A stretch of 47,960 nt of DNA from assembly GCF_030824435.1 (NCBI RefSeq), contig NZ_JAVBXS010000051.1, positions 1 through 47,960 of the forward strand, read 5' to 3'. Positions 16,823 through 27,202 of the stretch are shown one piece after another (positions within the stretch are counted from its first letter, which is position 1; the number at the start of each line of letters is the position of its first letter). The notes beneath the pieces were generated by a model. It searched no databases. It saw nothing but the letters and a program-made list of their open reading frames with translations, and was not told the DNA's origin. Both the position numbers and the translations under genes were made by a program. This stretch comes from Rheinheimera sp. (lineage in GTDB: Bacteria > Pseudomonadota > Gammaproteobacteria > Enterobacterales > Alteromonadaceae).

Positions 16823-17890
16823 TTAATCGTCCGTTATAATAATTTGTGGTTGTTGGGCAATTTTGTGCTGGGCTTGCCAGTATAAAGCGAAGATTAGTTG
16901 CCTGGCTATTTTCTGATAAATTTCAGAAGATTGTTCATTTTGATTCAGCACTACAGGGCTGCCATTGTCGCAGTGTTCGCGGATTTGTTTTTGTAGTGGC
17001 AGCTGGCCTAAAACCGGCACCTGATAACGTTCTGCTAACGCGATGCCACCCTTGCTGCCAAAGATATCGTCAATATGACCACAGCTGCTGCACTGGTAAT
17101 AACTCATGTTTTCCACAAGGCCAAGCAATGGAATATTCACTTGCCGGAACATGTTTATGCCTTTTTGTGCATCGGCCAAAGCCACGTCTTGTGGTGTTGT
17201 CACAATAATTGCGCCCGCCACCGGTAACTTTTGTGACAGCGTCAGCTGAATATCACCAGTGCCTGGCGGCATGTCTACCACCAGATAATCAAGTTCCGGC
17301 CATAAGGTTTCGTTTAATAGCTGCAATAACGCCTGACTGGCCATTGGGCCACGCCAGACAGACGCTTGTTGCGGGTCCACCAGAAAACCAATAGATTGCA
17401 TAAAAATGCCAAATTTATGCTGTGGCGCTAAGTGTTTATCATCAGGTGAAGTGGCTTTACTGCCGACAAGTCCAAGCATAGTAGGAATAGAAGGGCCGTA
17501 AATATCAGCGTCTAATAAACCAACCTTAGCGCCCTGTTGTGCCATTGCTATTGCCAGATTGACTGCGGTGGTTGATTTACCTACACCACCTTTGCCCGAT
17601 GCCACCAGAATAACCTGGCGGATGTTACCAAGGCTCGGTGGCAAAGGATTCTGATACGTCAGAGACACATCACCACTAAAACCAGCTTCGGCCAGTGCCT
17701 GACGCAACGGCGACAATATGGACGTTGCAGCAAAAGGTAACTGGATACAAAGACTGTTATCGCTAAGCTCAATATCGGTGGCAAGCTGCGATAACGCCAC
17801 CGGTATCTCTTCGGTCTGAAAATTATCCAGTACCTGTTGTTGTGCACTGCTGAGCTTTGTTGTGTTTTTGTTTTTCCACCAACCAAACAT
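16823..17890 (-). CDS. mrp: Iron-sulfur cluster carrier P-loop protein, Mrp/ApbC
   Basis: The 355-residue ATPase carries and transfers 4Fe-4S clusters in the cytosol. It has the deviant Walker [10 protein letters not shown] (about 99-107), the switch [14 protein letters not shown], the Walker B-like [10 protein letters not shown] and a C-terminal CxxC in [15 protein letters not shown] that binds the cluster. The N-terminal region (DUF59-like) is short. I choose the ATG at 17890 (MFGWWKNKN) with AGCAGG upstream over an in-frame start at 17947. It is divergent from metG, the arrangement known from E. coli, and forms an operon with dcd. Confidence 0.94.
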   Translation of the reverse strand: MFGWWKNKNTTKLSSAQQQVLDNFQTEEIPVALSQLATDIELSDNSLCIQLPFAATSILSPLRQALAEAGFSGDVSLTYQNPLPPSLGNIRQVILVASGKGGVGKSTTAVNLAIAMAQQGAKVGLLDADIYGPSIPTMLGLVGSKATSPDDKHLAPQHKFGIFMQSIGFLVDPQQASVWRGPMASQALLQLLNETLWPELDYLVVDMPPGTGDIQLTLSQKLPVAGAIIVTTPQDVALADAQKGINMFRQVNIPLLGLVENMSYYQCSSCGHIDDIFGSKGGIALAERYQVPVLGQLPLQKQIREHCDNGSPVVLNQNEQSSEIYQKIARQLIFALYWQAQHKIAQQPQIIITDD

Positions 17891-18081
17891 CGGATACCTG
17901 CTATGAAAAAACCAGTTTATGGTTTGGGGTTTTTGACGCAGGCGCACTTTAACAAAAAAACTGCCGGTGCCAGCAACAGAAAAGCTGGCGGAACTGCAGC
18001 AGCGGGAGTGCGCTTTAACGGCCGTTATTGTATCATGATGCCATCTCTTTTCAGTTATTTATGCATTCAGAGTTCTATTTG

Positions 18082-20160
18082 ATGACACAACGTAAAATTT
18101 TGATCACAAGCGCCCTGCCATACGCCAACGGCCCTATCCATTTAGGCCATTTATTGGAATATATTCAGACCGACATCTGGTCGCGTTTTCAAAAAGCGCG
18201 CGGTCATCAATGTTATTACGTCTGTGCTGACGACGCGCACGGTACCCCAATTATGCTCAAAGCGCAGCAACTGGGTTTAACGCCTGAGCAAATGATTGCA
18301 CAAACCTCTGTTGAACATCAGGCTGATTTTAAAGAGTTTTTAATCGACTTTGATAACTACCACAGCACTCACAGTGATGAAAACCGTGTTTTTGCCAGTG
18401 AAATTTATCAAAAACTCGATGCCGGTGGTTATATCAAACGCAAAACCATCAGCCAGCTGTTTGACCCGGAAAAACAAATGTTTTTACCGGACCGTTTTGT
18501 CAAAGGCGATTGCCCTAAATGTGGTGCTTTGGATCAAAACGGCGACAGCTGCGACTCCTGCGGCGCCACTTACAGCCCGACTGAACTGAAAAACCCACGT
18601 TCAGTGGTGTCAGGCGCCACGCCGGTGTTAAAAGATTCCGAACACTATTTCTTTGATTTACCTGCCTTTGAACAAATGTTGCAGGACTGGACCCGTGGCG
18701 GTTCGTTGCAAAGTGAAATGGCGAATAAACTGCAGGAATGGTTTAAAGAAGGCCTGCAGCAGTGGGATATCAGCCGCGACGCGCCTTATTTTGGTTTTGA
18801 AATTCCAGGTGCACCAGGCAAGTTTTTTTACGTTTGGTTGGATGCGCCAATCGGCTATCTGGCGAGTTTTAAAAACCTTTGTGATAAAACCGGTATCAAC
18901 TTCGACGACTTCTGGAAACTCGATTCTGACGCTGAGGTGTATCACTTTATCGGCAAAGACATTATTTATTTCCACAGTTTATTCTGGCCAGCCATGCTGG
19001 ACGGCGCCGGTTACCGCAAACCAAGCAGCGTTTTTGCCCATGGTTTTGTTACTGTCAACGGCGCCAAAATGTCGAAATCGCGTGGCACCTTTATTAAAGC
19101 CCGTACTTATCTGGATAACTTAAACCCTGAGTATCTGCGGTATTATTTTGCCTCAAAACTCACCTCAGGCATTGTTGATCTGGATTTAAACCTCGAAGAC
19201 TTTTCGCAAAAAGTGAATGCCGATTTAGTGGGTAAAGTGGTCAATATCGCCAGCCGCTGCGCCAGCTTTATCAGCAAAAAATTCGACAGCACTTTATCTT
19301 CCGACATCGCCGAGCCTGAGCTGCTGGCAGAATTTGTGGCTCAAGGTGAAAGTATTGCCGCTTCATTTGAACAACGGGAATATGCCCGTGCTATCCGCGA
19401 CATTATGGCGCTGGCTGATAAAGCCAATCAGTATATTGACGCTAAAGCGCCATGGGTGCTGGCCAAAGATGAAAGCAAACAAGTTGAAACCCATCAGGTT
19501 TGTTCTATGGGCATCAATCTGTTCCGCGTGCTGATGCATTATTTAAAACCCGTGCTGCCGGCCATGGCCGCTGAAGTAGAAGCCTTTTTAAATATTCAAC
19601 TGCGCTGGGACAATTACCAAAACGCTTTGGTGAATCACCGCATTAAGACTTTTAAAGCTTTGATGCAGCGGGTTGATCCGCTGAAAGTACAAGCCATGGT
19701 GGACGCGTCCAAAGAAAATTTACAAACAGCTGAGCCTGCAAAAGCTGCAAGCAAAACTGCGGTAAAAGCTGACGGCAAAGCCGACGAGAAAAATGCAAAA
19801 ACAGCTGATGCAGCAGGATATGAGCCGTTAGCGCCGATGATTCAGTTTGATGATTTTGCCAAACTCGATTTGCGGGTTGCCCGTATTGTCAGTGCTGAGC
19901 ATGTGGAAGGCGCGGATAAACTGGTGAAACTGCAACTGGATTTAGGTTTTGAAAACCGTCAGGTATTTGCTGGTATTAAATCAGCTTACGACCCTGCCGA
20001 TTTAGTCGGTCGGTTAACTGTGATGGTCGCCAATCTGGCGCCACGCAAAATGCGCTTTGGTATGTCCGAAGGCATGGTGATGGCGGCAGGCCCTGGTGGC
20101 GCAGATATTTTCCTGCTCACGCCGGATGATGGTGCTACACCTGGCATGCAGGTGAAGTAA
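18082..20160 (+). CDS. metG: Methionyl-tRNA synthetase
   Basis: The 692-residue class I synthetase charges tRNA-Met. It starts at 18082 ([17 protein letters not shown]), the usual start for the family. HIGH-type motif is HLGH, a zinc-binding knuckle is [18 protein letters not shown], and the KMSKS loop is AKMSKSRG. An Ala/Lys-rich linker at about 565-600 leads to the C-terminal tRNA-binding domain (EMAP II-like; [15 protein letters not shown] to [10 protein letters not shown]) used for dimerisation. It is divergent from mrp with 191 bases between. Confidence 0.97.
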   Translation: MTQRKILITSALPYANGPIHLGHLLEYIQTDIWSRFQKARGHQCYYVCADDAHGTPIMLKAQQLGLTPEQMIAQTSVEHQADFKEFLIDFDNYHSTHSDENRVFASEIYQKLDAGGYIKRKTISQLFDPEKQMFLPDRFVKGDCPKCGALDQNGDSCDSCGATYSPTELKNPRSVVSGATPVLKDSEHYFFDLPAFEQMLQDWTRGGSLQSEMANKLQEWFKEGLQQWDISRDAPYFGFEIPGAPGKFFYVWLDAPIGYLASFKNLCDKTGINFDDFWKLDSDAEVYHFIGKDIIYFHSLFWPAMLDGAGYRKPSSVFAHGFVTVNGAKMSKSRGTFIKARTYLDNLNPEYLRYYFASKLTSGIVDLDLNLEDFSQKVNADLVGKVVNIASRCASFISKKFDSTLSSDIAEPELLAEFVAQGESIAASFEQREYARAIRDIMALADKANQYIDAKAPWVLAKDESKQVETHQVCSMGINLFRVLMHYLKPVLPAMAAEVEAFLNIQLRWDNYQNALVNHRIKTFKALMQRVDPLKVQAMVDASKENLQTAEPAKAASKTAVKADGKADEKNAKTADAAGYEPLAPMIQFDDFAKLDLRVARIVSAEHVEGADKLVKLQLDLGFENRQVFAGIKSAYDPADLVGRLTVMVANLAPRKMRFGMSEGMVMAAGPGGADIFLLTPDDGATPGMQVK

Positions 20161-20220
20161 CTAAGCTTGATATAAAGCAAATAATCACCAGAGCCAATTC
20201 TATAGCTAAAAAGTAAGTTG

Positions 20221-20348
20221 TATACCCAAAATTATTGACGTTGCAGGTAGGCGACAAGTAAGCGAATCTCCAGGAGCATAGTTGTACTATGTGACTGGGG
20301 TGAGCGAACGAAGGCAACAACCCTGCGGCTTCAAGGATGAAGGGTATA
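20221..20348. repeat. ERIC-type intergenic repeat (128 bases)
   Basis: The unit begins TATACCC and ends GGGTATA, perfect terminal inverted repeats. Its middle reads CCAGGAGCATAG and CTATGTGACTGGGGTGAGCG, which matches the core of ERIC (enterobacterial repetitive intergenic consensus) as known from the ERIC1R/ERIC2 primers. Length fits the roughly 127-base consensus. It lies between metG and the MFS gene; the MFS ribosome-binding site starts four bases after it. Such elements fold into a long hairpin when transcribed. Confidence 0.85.
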
Positions 20349-20363
20349 GCGTAAGGACAGCAG

Positions 20364-21827
20364 ATGTCTGCCACAATCCGCTCATTTTCTTCGTTATACC
20401 TCGCCACTTTACTGATGGTATTGGCGGCCGGTTTACTGACTACTTATCTGGGTTTACGCCTGGCGGCTATTGACGTTTCCAAAATATGGATTGGCGCCAT
20501 GATGTCAGCTTATTACCTTGGGCTGGTGGCGGGTTCTAAAATTGGCCACAGGTTAATAGCCAGAGTTGGCCATATCCGGGCTTTTGTGGCGACGGCGGGT
20601 ATTGTCACTGCGTCGGCGTTGGGCCATGCATTGATTGACGATTTAAACGTCTGGTTATTGCTGCGGCTGGTGGTTGGTATTTGTATGATGTGCCAGTACA
20701 TGGTGCTGGAAAGCTGGTTAAACGAACAGGCCGACAGTAAAAACCGCGGCACTGTGTTCGCAAGTTACATGATTGTCTCTTATTTAGGTTTGGTGCTTGG
20801 TCAGGGCGCGATGAGTTTAAACCCTGAACTGACGATAAAACCTTTGTTATTAGTGGCGATTTGTTTTGCGCTTTGTATCGTACCCTTGGCATTGACCCGT
20901 CGTATTCACCCGCAACCTATGCGCCCTGCACCGCTGAAGATTAAAGCTTTTTGGCTCAAAGTGCCGCAGTCGCTCACCACCATTGCTATGGCGGGCATGA
21001 TAGTGGGTTCTTTTTATGGTTTAGCCCCTGCTTTTGCCGCAGCTCAGGGTATGAATACCGAACAGGTTGCCGCTTATATGGCAACTACAGTGGTCGCTGG
21101 TTTATTAGCACAGTGGCCTATGGGTAAATTGTCAGACAGAATAAGACGTTCGCGCCTTATTCGCACCAATACAGTGATCTTAGGTGTATTGGTGCTGGCC
21201 ATCGCTTTGTTGCCTTTGTCCGGTTACGTACAACTGGCCTTTACCTTTTGTTTTGGCATTCTGGCTTTTACTTTGTATCCGCTGGCCACTGCAATGGCCA
21301 ATCAACATATTGAACAAGATGAACGGGTTGCACTTTCTGCCACCATTTTATTAACCTTTGGTTTAGGCGCCAGTACCGGCCCTTTAATTGCGTCGGCTTT
21401 TATGCAGTTTGGCGGCAGCCGGATGTTATACGCTTTTATGGCACTGGTCGCTGCCCTGCTGTTTTTGCGGTTAACTCAGGTAAATTATCAACAGAAACAA
21501 CAGGATAAATCGCAACCAAAAGATTATGTGATGGCATCAGGTGACTTGGTTTCGTCGCCATTGGCAGCAGCATTGGACCCAAGGGTGGATCAGGCCACTG
21601 CCCAGCAACAGCTGATGGCCGAGCCACAAACACCGGTTGTTGAACCTGGTCAGGGTGTGCAGCAGGAAATGATGTTTGAATACCATGCTGCAGCCAGAGC
21701 TGCGCAGAATTCAGCAGATTCAGCTGCAACAACAGCAACTGATCCCGGCGGTGTTGAAGCTGATGCAGCGATGATTGCAGAGCAACAAGGTAAGCCTGCT
21801 GACCACAACAATACAAAACCTCAGTAA
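20364..21827 (+). CDS. MFS transporter (YcaD-like) with a long cytosolic tail
   Basis: The 487-residue inner-membrane protein has twelve hydrophobic segments in residues 1-370. GLVAGSKIGHRLIARVGHIRAF carries the loop 2-3 motif of MFS proteins and LAQWPMGKLSDRIRRSR the equivalent in the second half. The sequence resembles E. coli YcaD-type permeases. After about residue 385 a soluble tail of a hundred residues, rich in Ala, Gln and Pro, has no recognisable domain. AAGGACAG precedes the ATG directly after the ERIC element. Substrate unknown. Confidence 0.83.
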   Translation: MSATIRSFSSLYLATLLMVLAAGLLTTYLGLRLAAIDVSKIWIGAMMSAYYLGLVAGSKIGHRLIARVGHIRAFVATAGIVTASALGHALIDDLNVWLLLRLVVGICMMCQYMVLESWLNEQADSKNRGTVFASYMIVSYLGLVLGQGAMSLNPELTIKPLLLVAICFALCIVPLALTRRIHPQPMRPAPLKIKAFWLKVPQSLTTIAMAGMIVGSFYGLAPAFAAAQGMNTEQVAAYMATTVVAGLLAQWPMGKLSDRIRRSRLIRTNTVILGVLVLAIALLPLSGYVQLAFTFCFGILAFTLYPLATAMANQHIEQDERVALSATILLTFGLGASTGPLIASAFMQFGGSRMLYAFMALVAALLFLRLTQVNYQQKQQDKSQPKDYVMASGDLVSSPLAAALDPRVDQATAQQQLMAEPQTPVVEPGQGVQQEMMFEYHAAARAAQNSADSAATTATDPGGVEADAAMIAEQQGKPADHNNTKPQ

Positions 21828-21856
21828 ATACATCAAAACATCATCTTCCCGGAGTG

Positions 21857-21876
21857 TCAGCCCTATTGTGGGCTGA
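21857..21876. terminator. Hairpin between convergent MFS and quinone oxidoreductase genes
   Basis: TCAGCCC-6-GGGCTGA lies between the two stop codons. There is no T-run on either side, so its activity is uncertain. Confidence 0.35.
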
Positions 21877-21879
21877 TAC

Positions 21880-22920
21880 TCATGGACAGATGCTTAACAC
21901 CAGTTTGCCGACAACAGCGTTATTCGCCAGCAGCTGATGGGCTTTGTCAGCCTCTCGCCAGTCAAAGCTTTGCGCTATCAGCGGGCGGAGTGCACCTGTT
22001 GACAAGTGCCCGCCAAAACGCTGTAAAAAAGTCTGACAAAGTGCCGTTTTGTAACTATCAGTGCGGTTGCGAAGTGTTGAACAAATCAGCTGGCCGCGTT
22101 TTTTAAACATCAACGCCAAATCAAAAGCCGGAACCTGCCTGCCGCCCATCATCGCCAGCACCACAATACGACCATCGAGCGCCAATAATTGCAAATCTTT
22201 GGGGATATAATCCCCTGCCACAGGGTCGACAATAACGTTAAAACCTTGCGGCACTAGAGCTTTGAGCTCAGCAGAAAAATCAGCATTTTTGTAATTAATA
22301 CAAAAATCAGCACCCAGTGCTTTGCAGGCAGCGGCTTTTTCATCTGATCCAACCGTCACAGCAACAGTGGCGTTCATTGTTTTGGCCAGACGGATGGCGG
22401 CAGTACCAACACCGCTGGCGCCGGCATGAATAAGCACAGCGCCGCCTGCAGAAAGGCCGCCGAGCTCAACCATGGCCTGATAAGCCGTTAAAAACACTTC
22501 GGCTGTGCCTGCCGCCTGTAAAGCGCTGATCCCATCCGGACGCTGTAAAATATGGCCTTTATGCAACAGCGTATATTCGGCATAACCACCACCAGGTACT
22601 AAACCAAATACTTCCTGGCCCAGCCAATGTTGCTGACTGTTATCACCAACAGCGACCACAGTGCCGGCAACTTCTAAACCGAGAATGGGGCTTTCCCCAG
22701 GTGGTGGCGGATAAATACCGGCCCTCTGGGCTAAATCTGCTCTGTTAATGCCGGCAGCAGCCACTTTGACCAGCACTTGATCCGCTGAAGGCACCGGCAG
22801 TGGCAACTCAACAAATTTGAGTGTGCTGTCTGGCCCCGGATGTTCTACATCTATGGCACTCATGGTTTTGGGTAGTGATATGTTGTTGGATAACAAAGTT
22901 GTGGCAGCTAAATGTGGCAT
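21880..22920 (-). CDS. NAD(P)H quinone oxidoreductase, PIG3 type
   Basis: The 346-residue enzyme belongs to the zinc-independent medium-chain dehydrogenases. It has the N-terminal fold with GINRADLAQRAGIYPPPPGESPILGLEVAG and a Rossmann domain with HAGASGVGTAAIRLAK. The phrase GTAEVFLTAYQAM is typical of the PIG3/QorA branch. It reduces quinones or related carbonyl substrates with NADPH. I take the start at 22920 (MPHLAATTLL) because AAAAGGATG precedes it. The ATG at 22863 (MSAIDVEHPG) fits the family length but has no ribosome-binding site. It is monocistronic. Confidence 0.85.
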   Translation of the reverse strand: MPHLAATTLLSNNISLPKTMSAIDVEHPGPDSTLKFVELPLPVPSADQVLVKVAAAGINRADLAQRAGIYPPPPGESPILGLEVAGTVVAVGDNSQQHWLGQEVFGLVPGGGYAEYTLLHKGHILQRPDGISALQAAGTAEVFLTAYQAMVELGGLSAGGAVLIHAGASGVGTAAIRLAKTMNATVAVTVGSDEKAAACKALGADFCINYKNADFSAELKALVPQGFNVIVDPVAGDYIPKDLQLLALDGRIVVLAMMGGRQVPAFDLALMFKKRGQLICSTLRNRTDSYKTALCQTFLQRFGGHLSTGALRPLIAQSFDWREADKAHQLLANNAVVGKLVLSICP

Positions 22921-23011
22921 AGAGCATCCTTTTATTCTGCTTTTATACAGCAGCTTTTTTGCGGTTATGCAGAGCAATAGTTTTAACATAAGGGCTTAAA
23001 CCACAAACTCC

Positions 23012-23046
23012 AAGCAAAACACCAGGCAAGAACAGAAGTTTTGCTT
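23012..23046. promoter_or_regulatory. Inverted repeat upstream of rlmI
   Basis: AAGCAAAAC (23012-23020) and GTTTTGCTT (23038-23046) are perfect 9-base arms with 17 bases between, 61 bases before the rlmI start and between two divergent genes. An operator is possible; regulator unknown. Confidence 0.3.
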
Positions 23047-23106
23047 TAGCTTTATACTTTTCGTGCTTAAAATGCGCCTCTTTTATTTTCAGGTGGATAT
23101 CCCAAC

Positions 23107-24297
23107 ATGACAGCCAGCATCATTTTACAAAGCGACCGCGACAAATCGTTAAAACGCCGCCATCCATGGGTGTTTTCACAAGCAGTCAAGCAGGTGCATG
23201 GCACTCCCAATTCAGGAGACACTGTGGATATCCTGACCGAAGATGGCAAATTTGTTGCCCGCGGTGCTTATTCGCCCAATTCACAAATCCGCGCCCGAGT
23301 CTGGACCTTTGATCAAAACGAACTTATTGATGTAGAATTTTTCCAGCGCCGCATTCAGCAAGCCTGGTTTTTGCGCCAGCAACTGTTTGATTTAAACCAA
23401 ACCAACGGGATCCGGGTGGTGGCTGCTGAGTCTGATGGTTTACCTGGTGTGACTGTTGATTTATACGCCGATGTGCTGGTTTGTCAGCTGTTAAGCGCCG
23501 GCGCTGAGCGTCAACGCAAACACATAGTAGCTGCGCTGAAACAGCTGTTTGATGGTTACAGTATTTATGAACGTTCTGATGTGGACGTGCGTAAAAAAGA
23601 AGGTTTAGAACCACGCACCGGCTGGTTACATTTGCCGCGCGAAAGCGGTGAAGTCACCATCAAAGAAAATGGCCTGAATATTCTGGTGGACGTCATCAAT
23701 GGCCATAAAACCGGTTTTTATCTCGATCAACGCGACAGCCGTGCCGCCGCTGGCCGTTATGCCAAAGGTAAAACTGTACTGAACTGTTTTAGCTACACCG
23801 GCACCTTTGGTCTGTCGGTATTAGCAGGTGGCGCCACTCATGTGACCAATGCCGATTTATCTGATCTGGCGCTCGCAACAGCAGAGCGCAATATGGAACT
23901 GAATCAGCTGGATTTATCCAAAGCCACTATGACCAAAGCCGACGTGTTTAAACTGCTGCGCCAATATAAAGAAGAAGGCAAACAGTTTGATATGGTGATT
24001 TTAGATCCACCAAAGTTTGCCGAAAACAAAACCCAGTTGGTCGGTGCCTGCCGGGGTTATAAAGATATTAACCGTGTTGCTATGCAAATTGTGAAACCAG
24101 GTGGTTTGTTATTAACCTTCTCCTGCTCTGGTCTTATGGAAGAAAGTTTGTTCCAAAAAGTGGTAGCAGACGCAGCCCTTGATGCCAACCGTGGCTGTTT
24201 ATTTATTGAAAGGTTAAGCCAGGCGAAAGACCACCCTATTGCCAGTTTTTACCCTGAAGGCCATTATTTAAAAGGTCTGGTTTGTATTATTCAATAA
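23107..24297 (+). CDS. rlmI: 23S rRNA (cytosine-1962-C5) methyltransferase
   Basis: RlmI methylates C1962 of 23S rRNA with S-adenosylmethionine. The 396-residue protein has a PUA domain (about 1-75: [31 protein letters not shown]), an EEHEE-type linker domain and a class I methyltransferase domain. Motif I is [18 protein letters not shown] (226-243), motif IV is DPPKF (300-304), and the Cys nucleophile region is [16 protein letters not shown] is also a family hallmark. It is very close to the E. coli protein in these segments. The start at 23107 is the usual one. It is a single gene. Confidence 0.94.
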   Translation: MTASIILQSDRDKSLKRRHPWVFSQAVKQVHGTPNSGDTVDILTEDGKFVARGAYSPNSQIRARVWTFDQNELIDVEFFQRRIQQAWFLRQQLFDLNQTNGIRVVAAESDGLPGVTVDLYADVLVCQLLSAGAERQRKHIVAALKQLFDGYSIYERSDVDVRKKEGLEPRTGWLHLPRESGEVTIKENGLNILVDVINGHKTGFYLDQRDSRAAAGRYAKGKTVLNCFSYTGTFGLSVLAGGATHVTNADLSDLALATAERNMELNQLDLSKATMTKADVFKLLRQYKEEGKQFDMVILDPPKFAENKTQLVGACRGYKDINRVAMQIVKPGGLLLTFSCSGLMEESLFQKVVADAALDANRGCLFIERLSQAKDHPIASFYPEGHYLKGLVCIIQ

Positions 24298-24533
24298 GTC
24301 AGTATTTTCAATAACAGGGCTGGTGTTGCGCTTTAGCACCAGCCTAACGTCCCACTGCGATACACATCTTTATTCCTTTTGTTGCTTCTGACTTTTGCCA
24401 GCTTTTTTCATCCGGGGCAAAACATTAAATTCATTAACTTTTGCTGGTTGTCATGGCTCGACTTGGTTACCATCAGCCTGTTGTTGTTTCAGTCTTGCCA
24501 ACACAGGCAAAATCCATTCAAACAGGAGTTTTT

Positions 24534-25106
24534 ATGCGTTTATTATTGGCCGCTGTTGCCCTCTCCACCAGTTTTGCAAGTCAGGCTGCCTGGCAGCTGA
24601 GCCCTGAACAATCCCAACTGCGTTTTGTGTCGGTAAAAAACGGGACTGTGGCTGAAGTACACAAGTTCAGCCAACTGTCGGGCAATTGGGCTGATGATGG
24701 CAAAGTTTCCATTCAAATTCCGGTGGCAACTTTAGATACCATGATCCCAATCCGTAACGAGCGCATGCTGGAGCATGTATTGAATGCTAAAAGCTTCCCG
24801 CACATCAGCGCCAGTGCCCGGATTGAACCAAAACTGCTGTCTGATTTAACAGTAGGCGCCAGTATGCAGCACAGCACTGAGCTGAGCCTGACGTTGCTGG
24901 ATAAAAGTCAGACTTTGCCGGTGCAGCTGACGCTGACCAAACTAGCTAACGACAAAATTCAGGCAACAACCACAGCGCCTGTGCTGGTGAACAGCGCGGC
25001 CTTCCAGTTAGACACCGGAGTGCGTAAATTGCAGGAAATCGCCAAGCTGAACGACATCAGCCTGTTGGTACCAGTCACTTTCCATGTGGAATTTAAACGC
25101 AACTAA
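24534..25106 (+). CDS. YceI-family periplasmic protein
   Basis: The 190-residue protein has a signal peptide (MRLLLAAVALSTSFASQA, cleavage before AWQL) and a YceI lipocalin-like barrel. The opening WQLSPEQSQLRFVSVKNGTVAEVHKF and RNERMLEHVLNAKSFPHISA are typical. YceI proteins bind polyisoprenoid chains, as in TT1927b, and are often stress- or acid-induced. The start at 24534 has AGGAG five bases upstream. The 236-base gap before it contains no gene I can support. Confidence 0.85.
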   Translation: MRLLLAAVALSTSFASQAAWQLSPEQSQLRFVSVKNGTVAEVHKFSQLSGNWADDGKVSIQIPVATLDTMIPIRNERMLEHVLNAKSFPHISASARIEPKLLSDLTVGASMQHSTELSLTLLDKSQTLPVQLTLTKLANDKIQATTTAPVLVNSAAFQLDTGVRKLQEIAKLNDISLLVPVTFHVEFKRN

Positions 25107-25142
25107 AAGCGGCAATTCTCTAAACGCCTGAATAAACGGCAG

Positions 25143-25176
25143 AAAAAAAAGACAAGATGAACCTTGTCTTTTTTTA
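25143..25176. terminator. Bidirectional terminator between yceI-like and yjiH-like genes
   Basis: AAAAAAGACAAG-6-CTTGTCTTTTTTT has A-runs before and T-runs after the stem and so works on either strand. It lies between convergent genes. Confidence 0.85.
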
Positions 25177-25235
25177 TTTTAAATCAGCAACCTGAGATAA
25201 AAACTGGGTTTTATTAAACCTATATTAAAACAGTA

Positions 25236-26597
25236 TTAAAACAATAAATGCGCCATACCAGCTATCACCGGCAACGTTACTAAAGTACGCAGCAGGAATA
25301 TCAGCAACAAATCCCATAAAGTGACCGGAATTTTACTGCCAAGTAACAAAGCGCCCACTTCAGACATATAAATCAGCTGAGTCACTGACAAAGCAGCAAT
25401 CACAAAACGGGTCATGTCACTGGGCACTTCGGCAATAAGAATCGACGGCACAAACATATCGGCAAAACCCACCATCACAGCTTTAGAAGCGTCCACCGCA
25501 AAAGGAATTTGCAAAAGCTCAAATAAAGGCACAAAAGGTGCGCCAAGCCAGCTAAAAACAGGCGTGTACTCGGCAACCATTAAAGCGCAGGTGCCAACCG
25601 CCATAATCACAGGCAATACACCAAACAACATGTCCAATACAGTTTCAACACCCTCACGCGCCGTTGCTTTGACACCAGGCGCCATACTGGCCCTGTGTAA
25701 ACCATGGGAAAATGCCCGGCGCCAGACCGATGTCTGGTTAAAGTGGCCACCTTCGGCTTTCATATGATCAAAACCATCAATAAAAGTGTCAGGTTTACCA
25801 CGAAGTGGTGGCAGATAAGGCAACACTATTGCGGCAACAATACCCGCAAGACAAATGGTGCCATAAAATGGCACAAACATATGCTCAAGCTTCACCTGCC
25901 CCAGCACCACTAAACAAAAAGTCACTGAAACCGCAGAAAAAGTAGTGCCAATCACCGCAGCTTCGCGCGCTGTGTAAAAACCTGCTTCGTATTGTTTGCT
26001 GGTCAGCAGAATACCCACACTGCCATCACCGAGCCAGGAAGCGATACAATCCACAGCCGAGCGGCCAGGCAAACGGAACACCGGCCGCATTATTTTGGTC
26101 ATCAGGGTGCCAATCATTTCCAGCAAACCAAAATTCAGCAGCAAAGGCAAAAACAAACCGGCAAACACAAAAACACACAAAAGCACCGGCAATAAGTCGT
26201 TAAATACTAAACCGCCGGTCGCGCTGCTATGAATGGCGTTGGGTCCAATGGCAAAAAGCGTGGCAAGAATAAACACTGCGCCTGTGAGGCGCACCCATAA
26301 CCAGACGGGCGCTGGTTTAAACAATTTTTGCCAGACATGATGTTGCATAAAAGCCGCTGGCTTCACAAAGGTCCATAGGGTCAATAAAGCTGAGCTACTG
26401 ACAATAGTTGCCAAAATCCAGGGCATCATCGCTGCCAAACTGGTTTTTAGCCAATTGGCCAGCACAGCCACCGGAATGGTCAGGCCTTTTTCTGCCGGAA
26501 TAGGCGTCATAAACAAAAATAGCCCGAGCGCCGAGGGCACAGATAAAACGGCGAAATTACGCCAGCTGAAATAATTAGTTGTGGTGTTGGCTGACAT
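25236..26597 (-). CDS. YjiH-family membrane protein with nucleoside-recognition (Gate) domains
   Basis: The 453-residue inner-membrane protein has about ten hydrophobic segments and two Gate/nucleoside-recognition regions (PF07670-like). GRSAVDCIASWLGDGSVGILLTSKQYEAGFYTAREAAVI in the middle and FVIAALSVTQLIYMSEVGALLLGSKIP at the end are typical. Homologues include E. coli YjiH and are often called arginine or spore-maturation-like transporters without firm evidence. The start at 26597 has only a weak AAAAG ribosome-binding site. Substrate unknown. Confidence 0.8.
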   Translation of the reverse strand: MSANTTTNYFSWRNFAVLSVPSALGLFLFMTPIPAEKGLTIPVAVLANWLKTSLAAMMPWILATIVSSSALLTLWTFVKPAAFMQHHVWQKLFKPAPVWLWVRLTGAVFILATLFAIGPNAIHSSATGGLVFNDLLPVLLCVFVFAGLFLPLLLNFGLLEMIGTLMTKIMRPVFRLPGRSAVDCIASWLGDGSVGILLTSKQYEAGFYTAREAAVIGTTFSAVSVTFCLVVLGQVKLEHMFVPFYGTICLAGIVAAIVLPYLPPLRGKPDTFIDGFDHMKAEGGHFNQTSVWRRAFSHGLHRASMAPGVKATAREGVETVLDMLFGVLPVIMAVGTCALMVAEYTPVFSWLGAPFVPLFELLQIPFAVDASKAVMVGFADMFVPSILIAEVPSDMTRFVIAALSVTQLIYMSEVGALLLGSKIPVTLWDLLLIFLLRTLVTLPVIAGMAHLLF

Positions 26598-26790
26598 CTT
26601 TTATCGATAGAACAAGATTAAAAGTGCGGCAAGGGTAAAGGCTTTAGGCTGAACTGTCATCCAGAAAAAACGTACAAACACTGTGAATGCTGATTTTTTA
26701 ACTTCTTCCCGTCACGGATATAAGTAGTGAAACTCATACTTTATAGTAGCGATAACAAGTAAATTACTGGAAAAAAACCAATAAAAACAG

Positions 26791-27090
26791 TTAATTCATT
26801 TCAATAAAAAGCAAACCCAACAGATATAAGTCTTCACTTTCCTGTGCACAACGCACCACTTTAGCATGAGCATCTAATGGCGCCACACTGGCGTTATTGG
26901 AATCAAGCCGTACATGCAACATCATGCCCATTTCCAGCGGTTCATCCACCTCAACCGACATGCCTGTTGCACTTAAGTCACGGCAAATACCGTCAAGCTC
27001 ACGGCCTGACTCCGGATCGTTAATCAGGATCTGCACGTCACAATTAATCATCATCCTAAAATAATTGCGTTTGTCATTTCTGCTCAGCAT
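26791..27090 (-). CDS. PilZ-domain protein, putative c-di-GMP receptor
   Basis: The 99-residue protein consists of one PilZ domain. The c-di-GMP-binding motifs are present: an RxxxR-type sequence in KRNYFRM (R8 and R12), and DLSATGM, the [DN]xSxxG loop. The fold ends with YLLGLLFIEM. Such single-domain proteins link c-di-GMP to motility or exopolysaccharide. The start follows GGGGAT. It is not adjacent to any cyclase or phosphodiesterase gene in this window. Confidence 0.85.
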   Translation of the reverse strand: MLSRNDKRNYFRMMINCDVQILINDPESGRELDGICRDLSATGMSVEVDEPLEMGMMLHVRLDSNNASVAPLDAHAKVVRCAQESEDLYLLGLLFIEMN

Positions 27091-27202
27091 ACAATCCCCG
27101 GGCTTTTTTTAGGCTCTGCATTGTTATAATGCCAATAAGGCTCAGTGTAAAGGCAATAATCCGGCACTGTCAGGCCGCAATGAAAGCAAATAAGTCTGTC
27201 TG

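Noticed and set aside
20161-20363. Insertion sequence between metG and the MFS gene
   Set aside because: The repeat is only 128 bases and contains no transposase; it matches ERIC instead.
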